Source of the DNA: Limnobacter sp. 130
Lineage (GTDB): Bacteria; Pseudomonadota; Gammaproteobacteria; Burkholderiales; Burkholderiaceae_B
DNA length: 64,000 bases
Assembly: GCF_902506325.1 (NCBI RefSeq)
Contig: NZ_LR732328.1
Coordinates: 685,882 to 749,881 of the forward strand
Reading direction: 5' to 3'
Shown here: piece by piece, positions 1 to 10,287 of the stretch
Layout of the letters: each line of letters begins with the position of its first letter
How positions within the stretch are numbered: position 1 is the stretch's first letter
The notes under the pieces: generated by a model
Told to the model about the DNA's origin: nothing
Databases searched by the model: none
What the model saw: the letters and a program-made list of their open reading frames with translations, nothing else
Program-made: the position numbers and the translations under genes

Positions 1-1665
<1,665 letters not shown>

Positions 1666-1711
1666 TCGGCCCGGCTCTCTCCGTGAACGGGGAATTGTGG
1701 GCTTTCATCAA

Positions 1712-1743
1712 AACCAGTTCCACTTCGGTGGGCTGGTTTTTTT
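1712..1743 (+). terminator. Rho-independent terminator after acs
   Basis: AACCAG pairs with CTGGTT and CCAC with GTGG around a TTCG tetraloop, followed by a run of seven T. It lies 46 bases after the acs stop and before the next gene, so the symporter probably has its own promoter or depends on read-through. Confidence 0.85.
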
Positions 1744-1777
1744 CGTTTGAAGGAATCGAGGCGCCAGGAGTGCATTC

Positions 1778-3823
1778 ATGAGTTTTACGCTCAGCCTGAC
1801 CCGGTTTTTCTCAGTGCTTACCTTCGGCTTTTTGGTGTGCATTGCGGGTGCCGCCATCATGGAAGACTATGGAATTGGTCGCCAGTGGATTGGTTACTTT
1901 TTCATCTTCATTACCTTGGGTGCCTATGCGGTCATCGGCTTGCTTAGCCGAACCTCGGACATGCATGAATACTTTGTGGCCTCGCGCACGGTGCCTGCCG
2001 TGTACAACGGCATGGCCACCGCAGCTGACTGGATGAGTGCTGCGTCTTTTCTTGGCGTTGCCGGTACCCTTTTTTACAGTGGATTTGAAGCCTTGGCTTT
2101 GCTGGTTGGGTGGACTGGTGGCTTTGTGTTGATCGCCTTGCTGATTGCGCCCTACCTGCGCAAGTTTGCATTTTTCTCGGTGGGCGATTTTTTGGCAGCG
2201 CGCTATGCAGGGGCCGACAAGGGCAGGGCAGTCAGGTTGATCTGCGTGCTGGTGACTGTCAGTATTTCTTTTGTGTATGTGATTGCGCAAATCTATGCTG
2301 TGGGATTGATCACATCGCGTTTCGCTGGCGTTGAATTTGGCATTGGTGTTTTCTTCGGACTTGCCGGTATTTTGGTGTGTTCATTTTTAGGCGGAATGCG
2401 TGCAGTAACCTGGACAGCGGTTGCGCAATACATTGTCATGATTGTTGCGATGATGGTGAGTGTGGTCGCCTTGATCGGGTTCACCGGTCAGGGCAGTAGC
2501 GAGCGATTTGTAGACGGCGGACCCACCAGTTTTCCGGAGTATGTGCGCGCTCAGGAACGCAAGTTTTTTGCCGACCCGGCAGAAGCGGAAGTGCGCAGTG
2601 TTTATTTGCGGGAAGCGGATCGTTATCAGTTGTTGATCGACACCTTGCCTTCGTCGTGGGCAGAGGGGTATGAGGCACGCCGCAAGAACCTGGAATTGGC
2701 CCGCTACGATGGATCGACGTTTCAGGAAATCAAAGCTGCTGAAAGGGTATTGAGCGGTTTTCCCAGGAATCCTCAAGCTGCCAAGCTCAAATGGAGTCAG
2801 GAAAAGCAGCGTTACCTGGACAAAGTGAAGGCGAGCGTGCCGCATTTTGGTTCAGTGAACGATGATTCCGGCTTGTCTAATACCAAGGCTTTGGTCAGTT
2901 TTCTGGCGGTGGCTTTTACCTTGATGTGCGGCACAGTGGCCTTGCCTCACATCATCATGCGTTTTTACACCACGCCAAATGCATCGCAAACCCGTTGGTC
3001 GGTGGTGGTTGCTTTGGGCTGCATTTTGGTGATTTACCTGGCTTCGCCCTGGTTAAGCGTGATCGCCAAAGTGGTGGTCTATGAAAACCTGGTGGGTTTG
3101 AGTTACAACGAAATTCCCAACTGGATTGCGGCATGGTCAAGGGTAATGCCGGGCCTGGCTACTTTGCAGGATGTGAATCAGGATGGGGTGGTTCAGTTTG
3201 CGGAAATTGGCCTGAGCCCGGATATTTTGGTGTTGATTACGCCCGAAATTGCTGGCATGCCATTTTTTCTCTCGGGGCTGATTGCGGCAGGTGGTTTGGC
3301 TGCGGCATTGTCGACGGCCGATGGCTTGCTGCTGGCCATTGCGGGCAGCCTGTCGCACGACTTGTACTACCGCGTGCTTGACCCTGAGGCGACCGCACAA
3401 CGCCGTGTAACCATGTCAAAAATTGCGCTGTTGAGTGCTGCGTTGATGGCCGCGTGGATCACCAGCCTGCAACCCGGCAACATTGTTGTGCTTGTGGGCT
3501 CGGCTTTTGCCTTGGCGGCTTCAAGTCTGTTTGTGCCTTTGGTAGCGGGTATTTTCTGGAGTGGTGCCACGCGCAGGGGAGCCCTGTGGGCCATGGGCAC
3601 CGGGTTTGTCAGTTCCAGCCTGTGTTTGGCATTGACCAATGCGTCGTTCATGGCTTTGTTTAACCTGGATGCGGTGCAAATTGTTGGCTTAAGCGGTGTG
3701 GCCAGTGGCGTGTTTACGATTCCGCTGAGCGCTTTGGCCATGGTGGTGGCCTCGCTGGCTGGTGGGCGCAAAGACGAAGCGCCCGGTGTAATGCGTGTGC
3801 TGCGCGTGCCTGAATCTGAATGA
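1778..3823 (+). CDS. Sodium:solute symporter family protein (acetate permease-like)
   Basis: 681-residue inner-membrane transporter of the SSS family, with many hydrophobic segments and the family signature around ATAADWMSAASFLGVAG. It resembles the long VC_2705/ActP-like subfamily, which carries a hydrophilic insertion (about residues 240-365). About residues 465-476 read DVNQDGVVQFAE, a good match to a calcium-binding EF-hand loop. The ATG has AGGAG about 9 bases upstream. Position just after acs suggests uptake of acetate or another short organic acid with sodium; that substrate is inferred. The DUF4212 small subunit gene often found with this subfamily is not present upstream. Confidence 0.88.
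   Translation: MSFTLSLTRFFSVLTFGFLVCIAGAAIMEDYGIGRQWIGYFFIFITLGAYAVIGLLSRTSDMHEYFVASRTVPAVYNGMATAADWMSAASFLGVAGTLFYSGFEALALLVGWTGGFVLIALLIAPYLRKFAFFSVGDFLAARYAGADKGRAVRLICVLVTVSISFVYVIAQIYAVGLITSRFAGVEFGIGVFFGLAGILVCSFLGGMRAVTWTAVAQYIVMIVAMMVSVVALIGFTGQGSSERFVDGGPTSFPEYVRAQERKFFADPAEAEVRSVYLREADRYQLLIDTLPSSWAEGYEARRKNLELARYDGSTFQEIKAAERVLSGFPRNPQAAKLKWSQEKQRYLDKVKASVPHFGSVNDDSGLSNTKALVSFLAVAFTLMCGTVALPHIIMRFYTTPNASQTRWSVVVALGCILVIYLASPWLSVIAKVVVYENLVGLSYNEIPNWIAAWSRVMPGLATLQDVNQDGVVQFAEIGLSPDILVLITPEIAGMPFFLSGLIAAGGLAAALSTADGLLLAIAGSLSHDLYYRVLDPEATAQRRVTMSKIALLSAALMAAWITSLQPGNIVVLVGSAFALAASSLFVPLVAGIFWSGATRRGALWAMGTGFVSSSLCLALTNASFMALFNLDAVQIVGLSGVASGVFTIPLSALAMVVASLAGGRKDEAPGVMRVLRVPESE
3170..3205 (+). 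other. EF-hand-like calcium loop within the symporter
   Basis: The 12 codons encode D-V-N-Q-D-G-V-V-Q-F-A-E. Positions 1 (D), 3 (N), 5 (D), 6 (G), 8 (V) and 12 (E) all fit the canonical EF-hand loop. It lies in a hydrophilic stretch between predicted membrane segments; which side of the membrane it faces is not known. Confidence 0.6.
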
Positions 3824-3872
3824 AATGTTTAATGCGATGAGAATGCACTGGATACCCAAGGGGATTCTTTGT

Positions 3873-3878
3873 TATACT
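3873..3878 (+). promoter_or_regulatory. -10 element of tRNA-Ser promoter
   Basis: TATACT lies 14 bases before the tRNA 5' end, with no strong -35 match at the expected distance. Spacing fits a tRNA promoter. Confidence 0.5.
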
Positions 3879-3892
3879 CTCGCGCTTACCGC

Positions 3893-3983
3893 GGAGAGAT
3901 GGATGAGTGGTTTAAGTCGCACGCCTGGAAAGCGTGTATAGGTTAATAGCCTATCGGGGGTTCGAATCCCCCTCTCTCCGCCA
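3893..3983 (+). tRNA. tRNA-Ser (anticodon GGA)
   Basis: The acceptor stem GGAGAGA pairs with TCTCTCC, followed by discriminator G and an encoded CCA. The anticodon loop CTGGAAA gives GGA, reading UCC/UCU serine codons. A long variable arm (TATAGGTTAATAGCCTATC) is typical of class II serine tRNAs, and the T loop GTTCGAATC is intact. Confidence 0.97.
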
Positions 3984-3991
3984 GAAATTAC

Positions 3992-4024
3992 AAAAAAGCC
4001 CTGAACCAAGTTCAGGGCTTTTTT
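3992..4024 (+). terminator. Terminator of tRNA-Ser
   Basis: GCCCTGAA pairs with TTCAGGGC around CCAAG, preceded by six A and followed by six T. It starts 9 bases after CCA and can act in both directions. Confidence 0.93.
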
Positions 4025-4040
4025 CATTTCAGGGCGGCAG

Positions 4041-4112
4041 AGAAGCAAAGTCCCTGCGGACTTTGCGTGGGGGAGTCGAAGCTTTTCGCCTACGAGCGAA
4101 AAGCCGGGAGAA
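4041..4112. repeat. Two strong hairpins downstream of tRNA-Ser
   Basis: GCAAAGTCC/GGACTTTGC (9 bp, loop CTGC) is followed by GCTTTTCGC/GCGAAAAGC (9 bp, loop CTACGA). Neither has a T tract. An open frame runs through the tRNA and these hairpins, but its start lies inside the tRNA and it does not look coding. The pair could be a dispersed repeat element associated with tRNA genes or a structured RNA. Confidence 0.5.
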
Positions 4113-4214
4113 TCGACCGTGCAAGAGACGAACGTGAGTGAGGCTCGCGGCAGGGGCGCGTTAAAGTGGCAAACTAACGGTCATCGCTAGCAGCATTCAA
4201 TTCAGGAGCACCCC

Positions 4215-4823
4215 ATGCCGAGCCCCAACAACACCCCCGTCAAAATCCAGGTTTGGACCGATTTTGTGTGTCCATTCTGTTTACTTGGCGAATCGATTAT
4301 CGAGCAGGCTGTCGAAGGTTTGAATGTGGAACTGGAGTGGATGCCCTTCGAGCTGCGCCCCTACCCAACACCCACGTTGAAACCCGAAGATGAATATTTG
4401 CCGCGTGTGTGGAAGGCATCTGTTTATCCCATGGCTGAGCGTTTGGGTGTACCGATCAAATTGCCTACCGTGTCACCACAGCCATACACGCGCAAGGCGT
4501 TTTTGGGTTTGCAATATGCCAAGCAGCAGGGCAAGGGCAATGAATACACCACTGCGGTGATGAAAGCGTTTTTTCAGCAGAACAAGGACATTGGCGATAC
4601 CCAAATCCTTAAAAGCATTCTTCAGGATATCAACCTTGATCCCTCTGGTCTGGACGAGTTTGTGAATTCTCCCCAATCCAATGCGCAGCACGATGCCGAT
4701 CTTCAACACACCCAACAAATGGGCATTCAGGCGGTGCCTTCACTTTTGGTTGGAAATCAGTTTTTCTCGGGCGTACCCAATGTTCAAATGTTGCGTGAGG
4801 CAATTCAGCGCGCGCAAGGGTAG
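4215..4823 (+). CDS. DsbA family oxidoreductase (FrnE-like)
   Basis: 202-residue thioredoxin-fold protein of the DsbA/FrnE group. The active-site motif CPFC is at about residues 18-21 in FVCPFCLLGE, and a cis-Pro region (AVPSLLVGN) sits near residue 175. There is no signal peptide, so it is probably cytoplasmic, as for FrnE proteins; function as a dithiol oxidoreductase or isomerase is inferred. The start ATG has CAGGAG about 8 bases upstream. It stands alone between the tRNA and a dehydrogenase gene. Confidence 0.88.
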   Translation: MPSPNNTPVKIQVWTDFVCPFCLLGESIIEQAVEGLNVELEWMPFELRPYPTPTLKPEDEYLPRVWKASVYPMAERLGVPIKLPTVSPQPYTRKAFLGLQYAKQQGKGNEYTTAVMKAFFQQNKDIGDTQILKSILQDINLDPSGLDEFVNSPQSNAQHDADLQHTQQMGIQAVPSLLVGNQFFSGVPNVQMLREAIQRAQG

Positions 4824-4900
4824 GGATACTTCGGGTTTTCCGGCATGGTGTGTGCGGGTTATTCTGTACGCCAAATCTGCACCCACCACAAAAGGTCACC

Positions 4901-6235
4901 ATGAATTTATTTTCCAAGCTTCAGCAGCGTGCCGCTGAAGGCAAGCCCCTGCGCGTTGGCATGATCGGTGCCGGCAAATTTGGCTCCATGTATCTTTCTC
5001 AAGTACCGCGAACACCTGGCATTCACATGGTGGGCATTGCCGATTTGTCACCAGATCGAGCACGTGCTGCGCTTAAAAACGTGGGCTGGAAAGAAGAGGC
5101 CTACAACGCGGCCACATTGGAACAGGCCGCCAAGCAGGGCAACACCGCGATTATTGACGACGGCATGAAGCTGATTGAGTCGCCTTTCGTGGACATTATT
5201 ATTGATTCAACCGGTAACCCGGCCGTGGGAATTGCCCATGTGCTGGCCTGTTGCGAGTTCAAAAAACACATTGTGATGGTGAATGTCGAGGCCGACGCGT
5301 TGGCGGGTCCCTTGCTGAAACGCAAGGCCGACGAAGCAGGAATCGTGTATTCACTGGCCTACGGCGATCAGCCTGCGCTGATTTTCGAGATGGTGGACTG
5401 GGCGAGGGCGGCCGGTTTTTCAGTGATGGCCGCAGGCAAAGGCACGAAGTACTTGCCCACGTACCATGAAAGCACGCCCGACACCGTGTGGAACCACTAT
5501 GGTTTAACGGCCGAGGATGCAGCCAAGGGTGGCATGAATGCGCAAATGTTCAACAGCTTTCTGGATGGCACCAAAAGTGCGATTGAAATGGCAGCGGTGG
5601 CCAATGCCACGGGTTTGGCCGCGCCCAGCGGCCTGAAGTTTCCCGCTGTAGGTGTCGACGACTTGGCGCGAATCCTGAAGCCACGTGAACACGGTGGCAT
5701 TCTGGATCAGCGCGGCCAGGTGGAAGTGATTTCCAGTGTGGAACGCGACACGCGCCCAGTGTTTCGGGATTTGCGTTGGGGGGTGTATGTCACCTTCGCG
5801 GCCGACAGTGAATACGTGGCCCGTTGCTTCAAGGAATATGGTTTGATCACCGACCCCAGTGGGCAGTATTCCAGCATGTACAAACCCTTCCACTTGATCG
5901 GGTTGGAACTTGGCATTTCAGTGGCATCCATCGGTGTTCGGGGCGAGGCAACCGGCGCGCCCATTTGCTGGCATGGCGATGTGGTGGCCACAGCCAAACG
6001 GGATTTACAGGCGGGTGAAATGCTGGATGGCGAAGGTGGTTACACCGTGTACGGCAAGCTGTTGCCTGCGCAGGAATCGTTGGCCTTGGGCGGTTTGCCA
6101 TTGGGCTTGGCCCATGGTGTGAAGTTGCTGAAACCCGTGAAGGCGGGGCAGCCGGTTAGCTGGAATGATGTGGCGTTTGATGCCAATTCCACAGCGGTGA
6201 AATTCCGCCGTGAAATGGAGCAAAGCTTTAGTTAA
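4901..6235 (+). CDS. SAF-domain NAD(P)-dependent dehydrogenase, homoserine dehydrogenase-like
   Basis: 444-residue cytoplasmic protein of the COG4091-type predicted homoserine dehydrogenase group. An N-terminal Rossmann fold shows VGMIGAGKFG at about residues 18-27; a C-terminal SAF-like domain follows (ATAKRDLQAGEMLDGEGG region). The frame extends upstream to 4850, but ATG 4901 is preceded by AAAGG and starts just before the Rossmann fold, so it is preferred. The actual substrate is not known; members of this group have been linked to sugar-alcohol or branched-chain metabolism as well. It ends 16 bases from a convergent gene. Confidence 0.82.
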   Translation: MNLFSKLQQRAAEGKPLRVGMIGAGKFGSMYLSQVPRTPGIHMVGIADLSPDRARAALKNVGWKEEAYNAATLEQAAKQGNTAIIDDGMKLIESPFVDIIIDSTGNPAVGIAHVLACCEFKKHIVMVNVEADALAGPLLKRKADEAGIVYSLAYGDQPALIFEMVDWARAAGFSVMAAGKGTKYLPTYHESTPDTVWNHYGLTAEDAAKGGMNAQMFNSFLDGTKSAIEMAAVANATGLAAPSGLKFPAVGVDDLARILKPREHGGILDQRGQVEVISSVERDTRPVFRDLRWGVYVTFAADSEYVARCFKEYGLITDPSGQYSSMYKPFHLIGLELGISVASIGVRGEATGAPICWHGDVVATAKRDLQAGEMLDGEGGYTVYGKLLPAQESLALGGLPLGLAHGVKLLKPVKAGQPVSWNDVAFDANSTAVKFRREMEQSFS

Positions 6236-6251
6236 GCTTCTTTGGCAAAAC

Positions 6252-6695
6252 TCATTTTGCGAAAATCTGGTCCATGTTGGCAAAGGCCTTGAACTCAAGT
6301 GCATTGCCGCATGGGTCCATGAAGAACATGGTGGCTTGTTCACCCACCTGGCCTTTGAATCGAATGTAAGGCTCAATTACAAACTTGGTGCCTGCCGCTT
6401 TCAGGCGATCCGCCAGTTCATTCCACTGTTCCATGGTCAAAATGACACCAAAATGCTTGGCTGGCACGGCATGGCCGTCTACGCTGCTGTTGGCTTTGCA
6501 CCCCACTTCTTCGGGTGCCAGGTGTGCCACCAATTGGTGGCCATAAAAGTTGAAATCCACCCAGTGTGGTGCGCTTCGCCCTTCCTCACAGCCAATGACT
6601 TCTCCATAAAATTTGCGGGCCACAGCAATGTCGGTGACCGGGAAAGCAAGGTGAAAGGGTTGAAGTGTGGCGTGTTTGGCTTGGGCTGAGGACAT
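6252..6695 (-). CDS. VOC family protein (glyoxalase/dioxygenase fold)
   Basis: 147 residues covering one vicinal-oxygen-chelate unit. It begins with PFHLAFPVTDIAVARKFYGE, typical of the first beta-alpha module, and has a central FNFYGHQLVAHLAPEE and a C-terminal MFFMDPCGNALEFKAF. Candidate metal ligands are His near residue 17, His in GHQLVAH and Glu in ALEFK. The reaction cannot be told from sequence; dioxygenase or glyoxalase-like activity is possible. It is a short single gene, convergent with the SAF-domain dehydrogenase. Confidence 0.85.
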   Translation of the reverse strand: MSSAQAKHATLQPFHLAFPVTDIAVARKFYGEVIGCEEGRSAPHWVDFNFYGHQLVAHLAPEEVGCKANSSVDGHAVPAKHFGVILTMEQWNELADRLKAAGTKFVIEPYIRFKGQVGEQATMFFMDPCGNALEFKAFANMDQIFAK

Positions 6696-6744
6696 GTGAA
6701 TTACCGGGAAATGAGTGGTTGGTCATTCGCACACTATAGGGTTG

Positions 6745-6777
6745 TTCGGGTTTCCCGGCCAATCGTGGAAACCCGAA
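6745..6777. repeat. Perfect 11-bp inverted repeat upstream of the VOC gene
   Basis: TTCGGGTTTCC and GGAAACCCGAA flank an 11-base spacer. No T tract follows on either strand, so it is not a standard terminator. It lies between the alkylsulfatase stop and the VOC start, both on the minus strand, and may be an operator or a transcript-processing hairpin. Confidence 0.55.
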
Positions 6778-6802
6778 TATTACTGACACAGCTCAGAATG
6801 AA

Positions 6803-8773
6803 TTACGGCGTCACAATGTTGAAATTGCCTGTGGCTTTTTCGAGCATGCCGAAGAACTGACCCAGTTTGATCGTGCTGCCATCGATTTTGGTTTGATCCG
6901 AAAACAGCAAGTCGGTGGCGCCAGCTTCACCGGTCATCATGTTCAAAAAGAATGGCTTGCTCAAGGTGAGCGTGGCCGCAGAGTTGTTCTCTGGTTTGCC
7001 TGCGCGGTGGTGCAACACACTGTTGTTGATACGCAGTACGTAGCTTTCCTGCGTGTCTGAAAACACTAAATTAATTTGAATATCTTCATCCTCGGCTTTC
7101 TCGCTGTTCAGTGAAGCAGCCATGGCTTCCAGAAAGCGCTCAGTGGGTGTGTGTTTCAGCATGTCGAGAAAGGCCGTGCGTTTGAAGCCTTCTGTGTAAC
7201 CGCCTTCGCGCAATTCAAGTGCACCCGTCAGGTAAAAATTGCGCCAGGGCGCAGACTCGGCCATGTAGCCCATCTGGTCGAAACTCTTGGCCAACAAGCC
7301 CTTGGCGCGTGCGTTCTCGGGTTCTGCGTACACGGCATGTTTCAACAACTCGGCTGCCCAACGGTACTCCCCTTTGTTCACGGCATCTTCAGCCTTGTTC
7401 AGCAGTGCATCCATACCACCCGCTACATCGACATACCTTTTTGCGGCTTCAACCGGGGGCAGGGGGTTCAAGTTGGCAGGGTTGGCATCGAACCAGCCCA
7501 TGTAAAACTGGTACACCGCTTTGACGTTGTGCGACACGGTGCCGTAGTAACCGCGCCCGCTCAGGAAGCTGTTCAGGGCGGGTGGCATGGCCACTTTTTC
7601 TGCGATTTCCGTGGAGGTGTAGCCCGCATTCATGTGGCGCACAGTTTGGTCGTGAATGAAGCGGTACACATCGCGCTGTTTTTCCATGAAGCTGCGCACG
7701 TTTTCAGCGCCCCACACGGGCCAGTTGTGCTGGTGAAACATCACCTCGGCATCGCCTGCATAGGCAATGGCCTCGTCCATGTAAGCAGCCCACTTCAGGG
7801 CGTCGCGCACTTTGGCGCCGCGAGGGGTGTACAGGTTGTGCAGCGTGTGACCAAACAGTTCAGCACTGCCGAATGCCTTTAATGTGGGCAGATAAAATAC
7901 AAATTCTGAAGGGGCCTCGCTACCCGGCACGTTGTGGAACATGAATTCAAGACCATCGAGTACATGGGTTTCCTTGGCTTCTTTCACCACCAGTGTGGGC
8001 GGCAATATGCCCACCTTGCCATAGGCCACGGCTTTGCCCAAACCGTTGTCGATCAAGCCTTCAGGGCTGCGTGGCAGGCGCTTGCCGTACATGTAAATGG
8101 ATCGGCGTGCCATGGCCATGCCCACCAGCAGGTTTTCGCTGGTGGCCTCTTCCATGAAGCCGATGGGTGCCACCACGGGAATGTTGCTTGCCGCCACTTC
8201 TTCAGCGCTGAGTACACCCAGTGCACCGCCAAAGTGGTCCACATGGCTGTGGGTAAACACAATGGCAGTCACCGGTTTATCGCCCAAGTGCTTGCGCGCA
8301 AAGGCCATGGCTGCGCGCGCAGTTTCCTCGCTGGTCAGCACGTCAACTACAATCCAGCCTTTCTCGCCTTCAATCAGCGTCATGTTCGATAAATCGAAGC
8401 CGCGCAACTGGTAAATGCGATCGGCCACTTTGTACAAGCCAATCTGGTTGTTCAGGCTGGCTTGCCGCCACAGGCTGGGGTTCACTGTGCCGGGGGCCTT
8501 GCCTTCAATGAAATTGAATTCGTCGTAATCCCAGATAACCTCACCTGCGTCGTTCAAGACTTTGCCAGTGGGTTTGGCGATCAAACCCTTGCGGGCATCG
8601 GCATTGTTGGCGGTGTCCACCAAATCTGTGTTCTCGGCAACTTGGGCATGAAATGCCTGCGTGTATTCGCTGGCTGCACTGTTGGGGTCAATGGGGGTGG
8701 GTGCCTTGGAACAGGCTGCCAACAGGGCGAGCGCGACCAAAGCAGGGGTGAACCATGCTGTAGGTGATTTCAT
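6803..8773 (-). CDS. Alkyl sulfatase, metallo-beta-lactamase fold, lipoprotein
   Basis: 656 residues, class III (SdsA1-like) alkyl sulfatase that hydrolyses alkyl sulfates such as dodecyl sulfate to alcohol and sulfate. The zinc motif THSHVDHFGG is near residue 175. An alkylsulfatase dimerisation region and a C-terminal SCP2-like domain (VFSDTQESYVLRINN onward) complete the family architecture. The N-terminus has a hydrophobic stretch ending LLAAC, a lipobox, so the mature protein is probably lipid-anchored on the cell envelope. GGAG lies 7 bases before the ATG. It shares strand with a downstream VOC gene and follows an NSS transporter gene. Confidence 0.94.
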   Translation of the reverse strand: MKSPTAWFTPALVALALLAACSKAPTPIDPNSAASEYTQAFHAQVAENTDLVDTANNADARKGLIAKPTGKVLNDAGEVIWDYDEFNFIEGKAPGTVNPSLWRQASLNNQIGLYKVADRIYQLRGFDLSNMTLIEGEKGWIVVDVLTSEETARAAMAFARKHLGDKPVTAIVFTHSHVDHFGGALGVLSAEEVAASNIPVVAPIGFMEEATSENLLVGMAMARRSIYMYGKRLPRSPEGLIDNGLGKAVAYGKVGILPPTLVVKEAKETHVLDGLEFMFHNVPGSEAPSEFVFYLPTLKAFGSAELFGHTLHNLYTPRGAKVRDALKWAAYMDEAIAYAGDAEVMFHQHNWPVWGAENVRSFMEKQRDVYRFIHDQTVRHMNAGYTSTEIAEKVAMPPALNSFLSGRGYYGTVSHNVKAVYQFYMGWFDANPANLNPLPPVEAAKRYVDVAGGMDALLNKAEDAVNKGEYRWAAELLKHAVYAEPENARAKGLLAKSFDQMGYMAESAPWRNFYLTGALELREGGYTEGFKRTAFLDMLKHTPTERFLEAMAASLNSEKAEDEDIQINLVFSDTQESYVLRINNSVLHHRAGKPENNSAATLTLSKPFFLNMMTGEAGATDLLFSDQTKIDGSTIKLGQFFGMLEKATGNFNIVTP

Positions 8774-8853
8774 GCTGTCTCCGGAATATTTTTTGACTCT
8801 TCCTATTACAGCATAAAAAGTGGCACTGTGCGTGTCAGTAATCTAGTCGCTCA

Positions 8854-10251
8854 TCAACTGAAGAATTTGTTGGTCGCTGTGATGACAAACACGGTGGCCA
8901 GAATGGCAGGGATCCAGAATGCAATGGCCGCATGGGTGTACCGTTCAAGCCAGCCGCCTGAGCCGCCACTGGCCATCTCCGCTGCCATATTGTGGCGCTT
9001 CCATTGCCATGTCACGAGCAGACAAATGAGCAGGCCGTTGAAGGGCAGTATGGTGTCGTAAAACACATCCACCAACGCATCGAAAAGCGATTTGTTGGCC
9101 CCAGCGTAAAACGCAAATTCAGTAAGCCATTTCACCTGCCCAAAAGACAATGCGCTGAATACGGCACCCACCAACACCCCCGTGATCACCAATGCCAAAG
9201 CCTTGTTGCGAGTCTGCCTGCTCTCGGCTTTCAATGCGGCCACGGGTACTTCAATGATGGATACCAGCGAAGTGATGGCCGCCACGAAGGCCAGCAAAAA
9301 GAATGTTGCTGCAATAAAGCTGGCCATGGCATAACCAAACTTGGGCACCATGGCCATGAAAATATTGGGGAAGAACGAGAAGATCAAACCCACAGAGGAA
9401 TCGCTGAGTTCGCTGGGGTTGGTGTTGGGGTAAATGGCGAAAATTGCAGGCAAGGTCATGAGGCCCGCCACCAGCGCCACACCTGTGTCGGTGCAGGCCA
9501 GCATTTTTGCAGATTGAACCAGGTTGTCTTGTTTGCGCAAATACGAACCATAGGTGATCAAAATGCCCATGCCAAGCGACAGGGAAAAGAAGGCCTGCGA
9601 CAAGGCACCGTTGACCACGCTCCAGGTAATTCGGTCCAGTTGCGGGGTGAAGTAGAACTTCAAGCCGGCGCTGGCGTTGGGCAGCGTGAGTACAAACACG
9701 GCCAAACCGATCAGCATGATGAACAACATGGGCATTAGCAGCCGCGAGGCTTTTTCAATCCCGTCGCGTACACCACCTTTCAGCACCAGAACCACCATGC
9801 CAATGACTGCTGCCAGGTAGGCAAATATCCATGGGCTGGTAATAAAACCGCCGAAATATACCGGTGTGGCCAGTTGGTCCAAGCGACCGGAAAGCACCAC
9901 CAAAAAATATCCCAGTAACCACACAGTGAGCACGGTGTAAAAGACTGCGATCATGAAGGGCGTGATCAGTGACAGCGCACCTGCCAACACCCAGCCCTTG
10001 TGCCCTTTGGAAATTTCCCGGAATGCACCCAAAGGGCTTTTCCCCGTGGCGCGTCCCATGCTGAGTTCAGCGAGTATGAGCGGAAGGCAAATGGCCACCA
10101 CGAAAAAAATGTAAAGTAACAGGAACGCGCCGCCACCATTTTTTGCAGCGGCTACGGGAAAACCAACCAGGTTTCCGATACCCACGGCTGAGCCGGCGGC
10201 CGCCAGTACAAAGCCGATTTTGGAACTGAACTGATCCGGGTTGTTTTGCAT
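8854..10251 (-). CDS. Sodium-dependent transporter, SNF/NSS family
   Basis: 465-residue inner-membrane sodium symporter of the neurotransmitter:sodium symporter family, which usually carries amino acids. The first helix contains AAAGSAVGIGNLVGFP, where well-studied members read GNIWRFP; the gate Arg and preceding Trp are thus replaced. NGGGAF follows as in the family. Several further hydrophobic segments are visible and the C-terminus ends with a hydrophobic helix. It may be co-transcribed with the alkylsulfatase downstream (80-base gap). Substrate unknown. Confidence 0.88.
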   Translation of the reverse strand: MQNNPDQFSSKIGFVLAAAGSAVGIGNLVGFPVAAAKNGGGAFLLLYIFFVVAICLPLILAELSMGRATGKSPLGAFREISKGHKGWVLAGALSLITPFMIAVFYTVLTVWLLGYFLVVLSGRLDQLATPVYFGGFITSPWIFAYLAAVIGMVVLVLKGGVRDGIEKASRLLMPMLFIMLIGLAVFVLTLPNASAGLKFYFTPQLDRITWSVVNGALSQAFFSLSLGMGILITYGSYLRKQDNLVQSAKMLACTDTGVALVAGLMTLPAIFAIYPNTNPSELSDSSVGLIFSFFPNIFMAMVPKFGYAMASFIAATFFLLAFVAAITSLVSIIEVPVAALKAESRQTRNKALALVITGVLVGAVFSALSFGQVKWLTEFAFYAGANKSLFDALVDVFYDTILPFNGLLICLLVTWQWKRHNMAAEMASGGSGGWLERYTHAAIAFWIPAILATVFVITATNKFFS

Positions 10252-10287
10252 GGTGGCCTGTTTTCCTCAATATAAAAAGGACAAAAA

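Noticed and set aside
3934-4137. Open frame through tRNA-Ser and the two hairpins
   Set aside because: It starts inside the tRNA and crosses its terminator and two hairpins; no ribosome site or known domain.
6245-6260. GCAAAA/TTTTGC stem between convergent genes as a terminator
   Set aside because: Short A/T-rich stem with no T tract after it on either strand; too weak to call.
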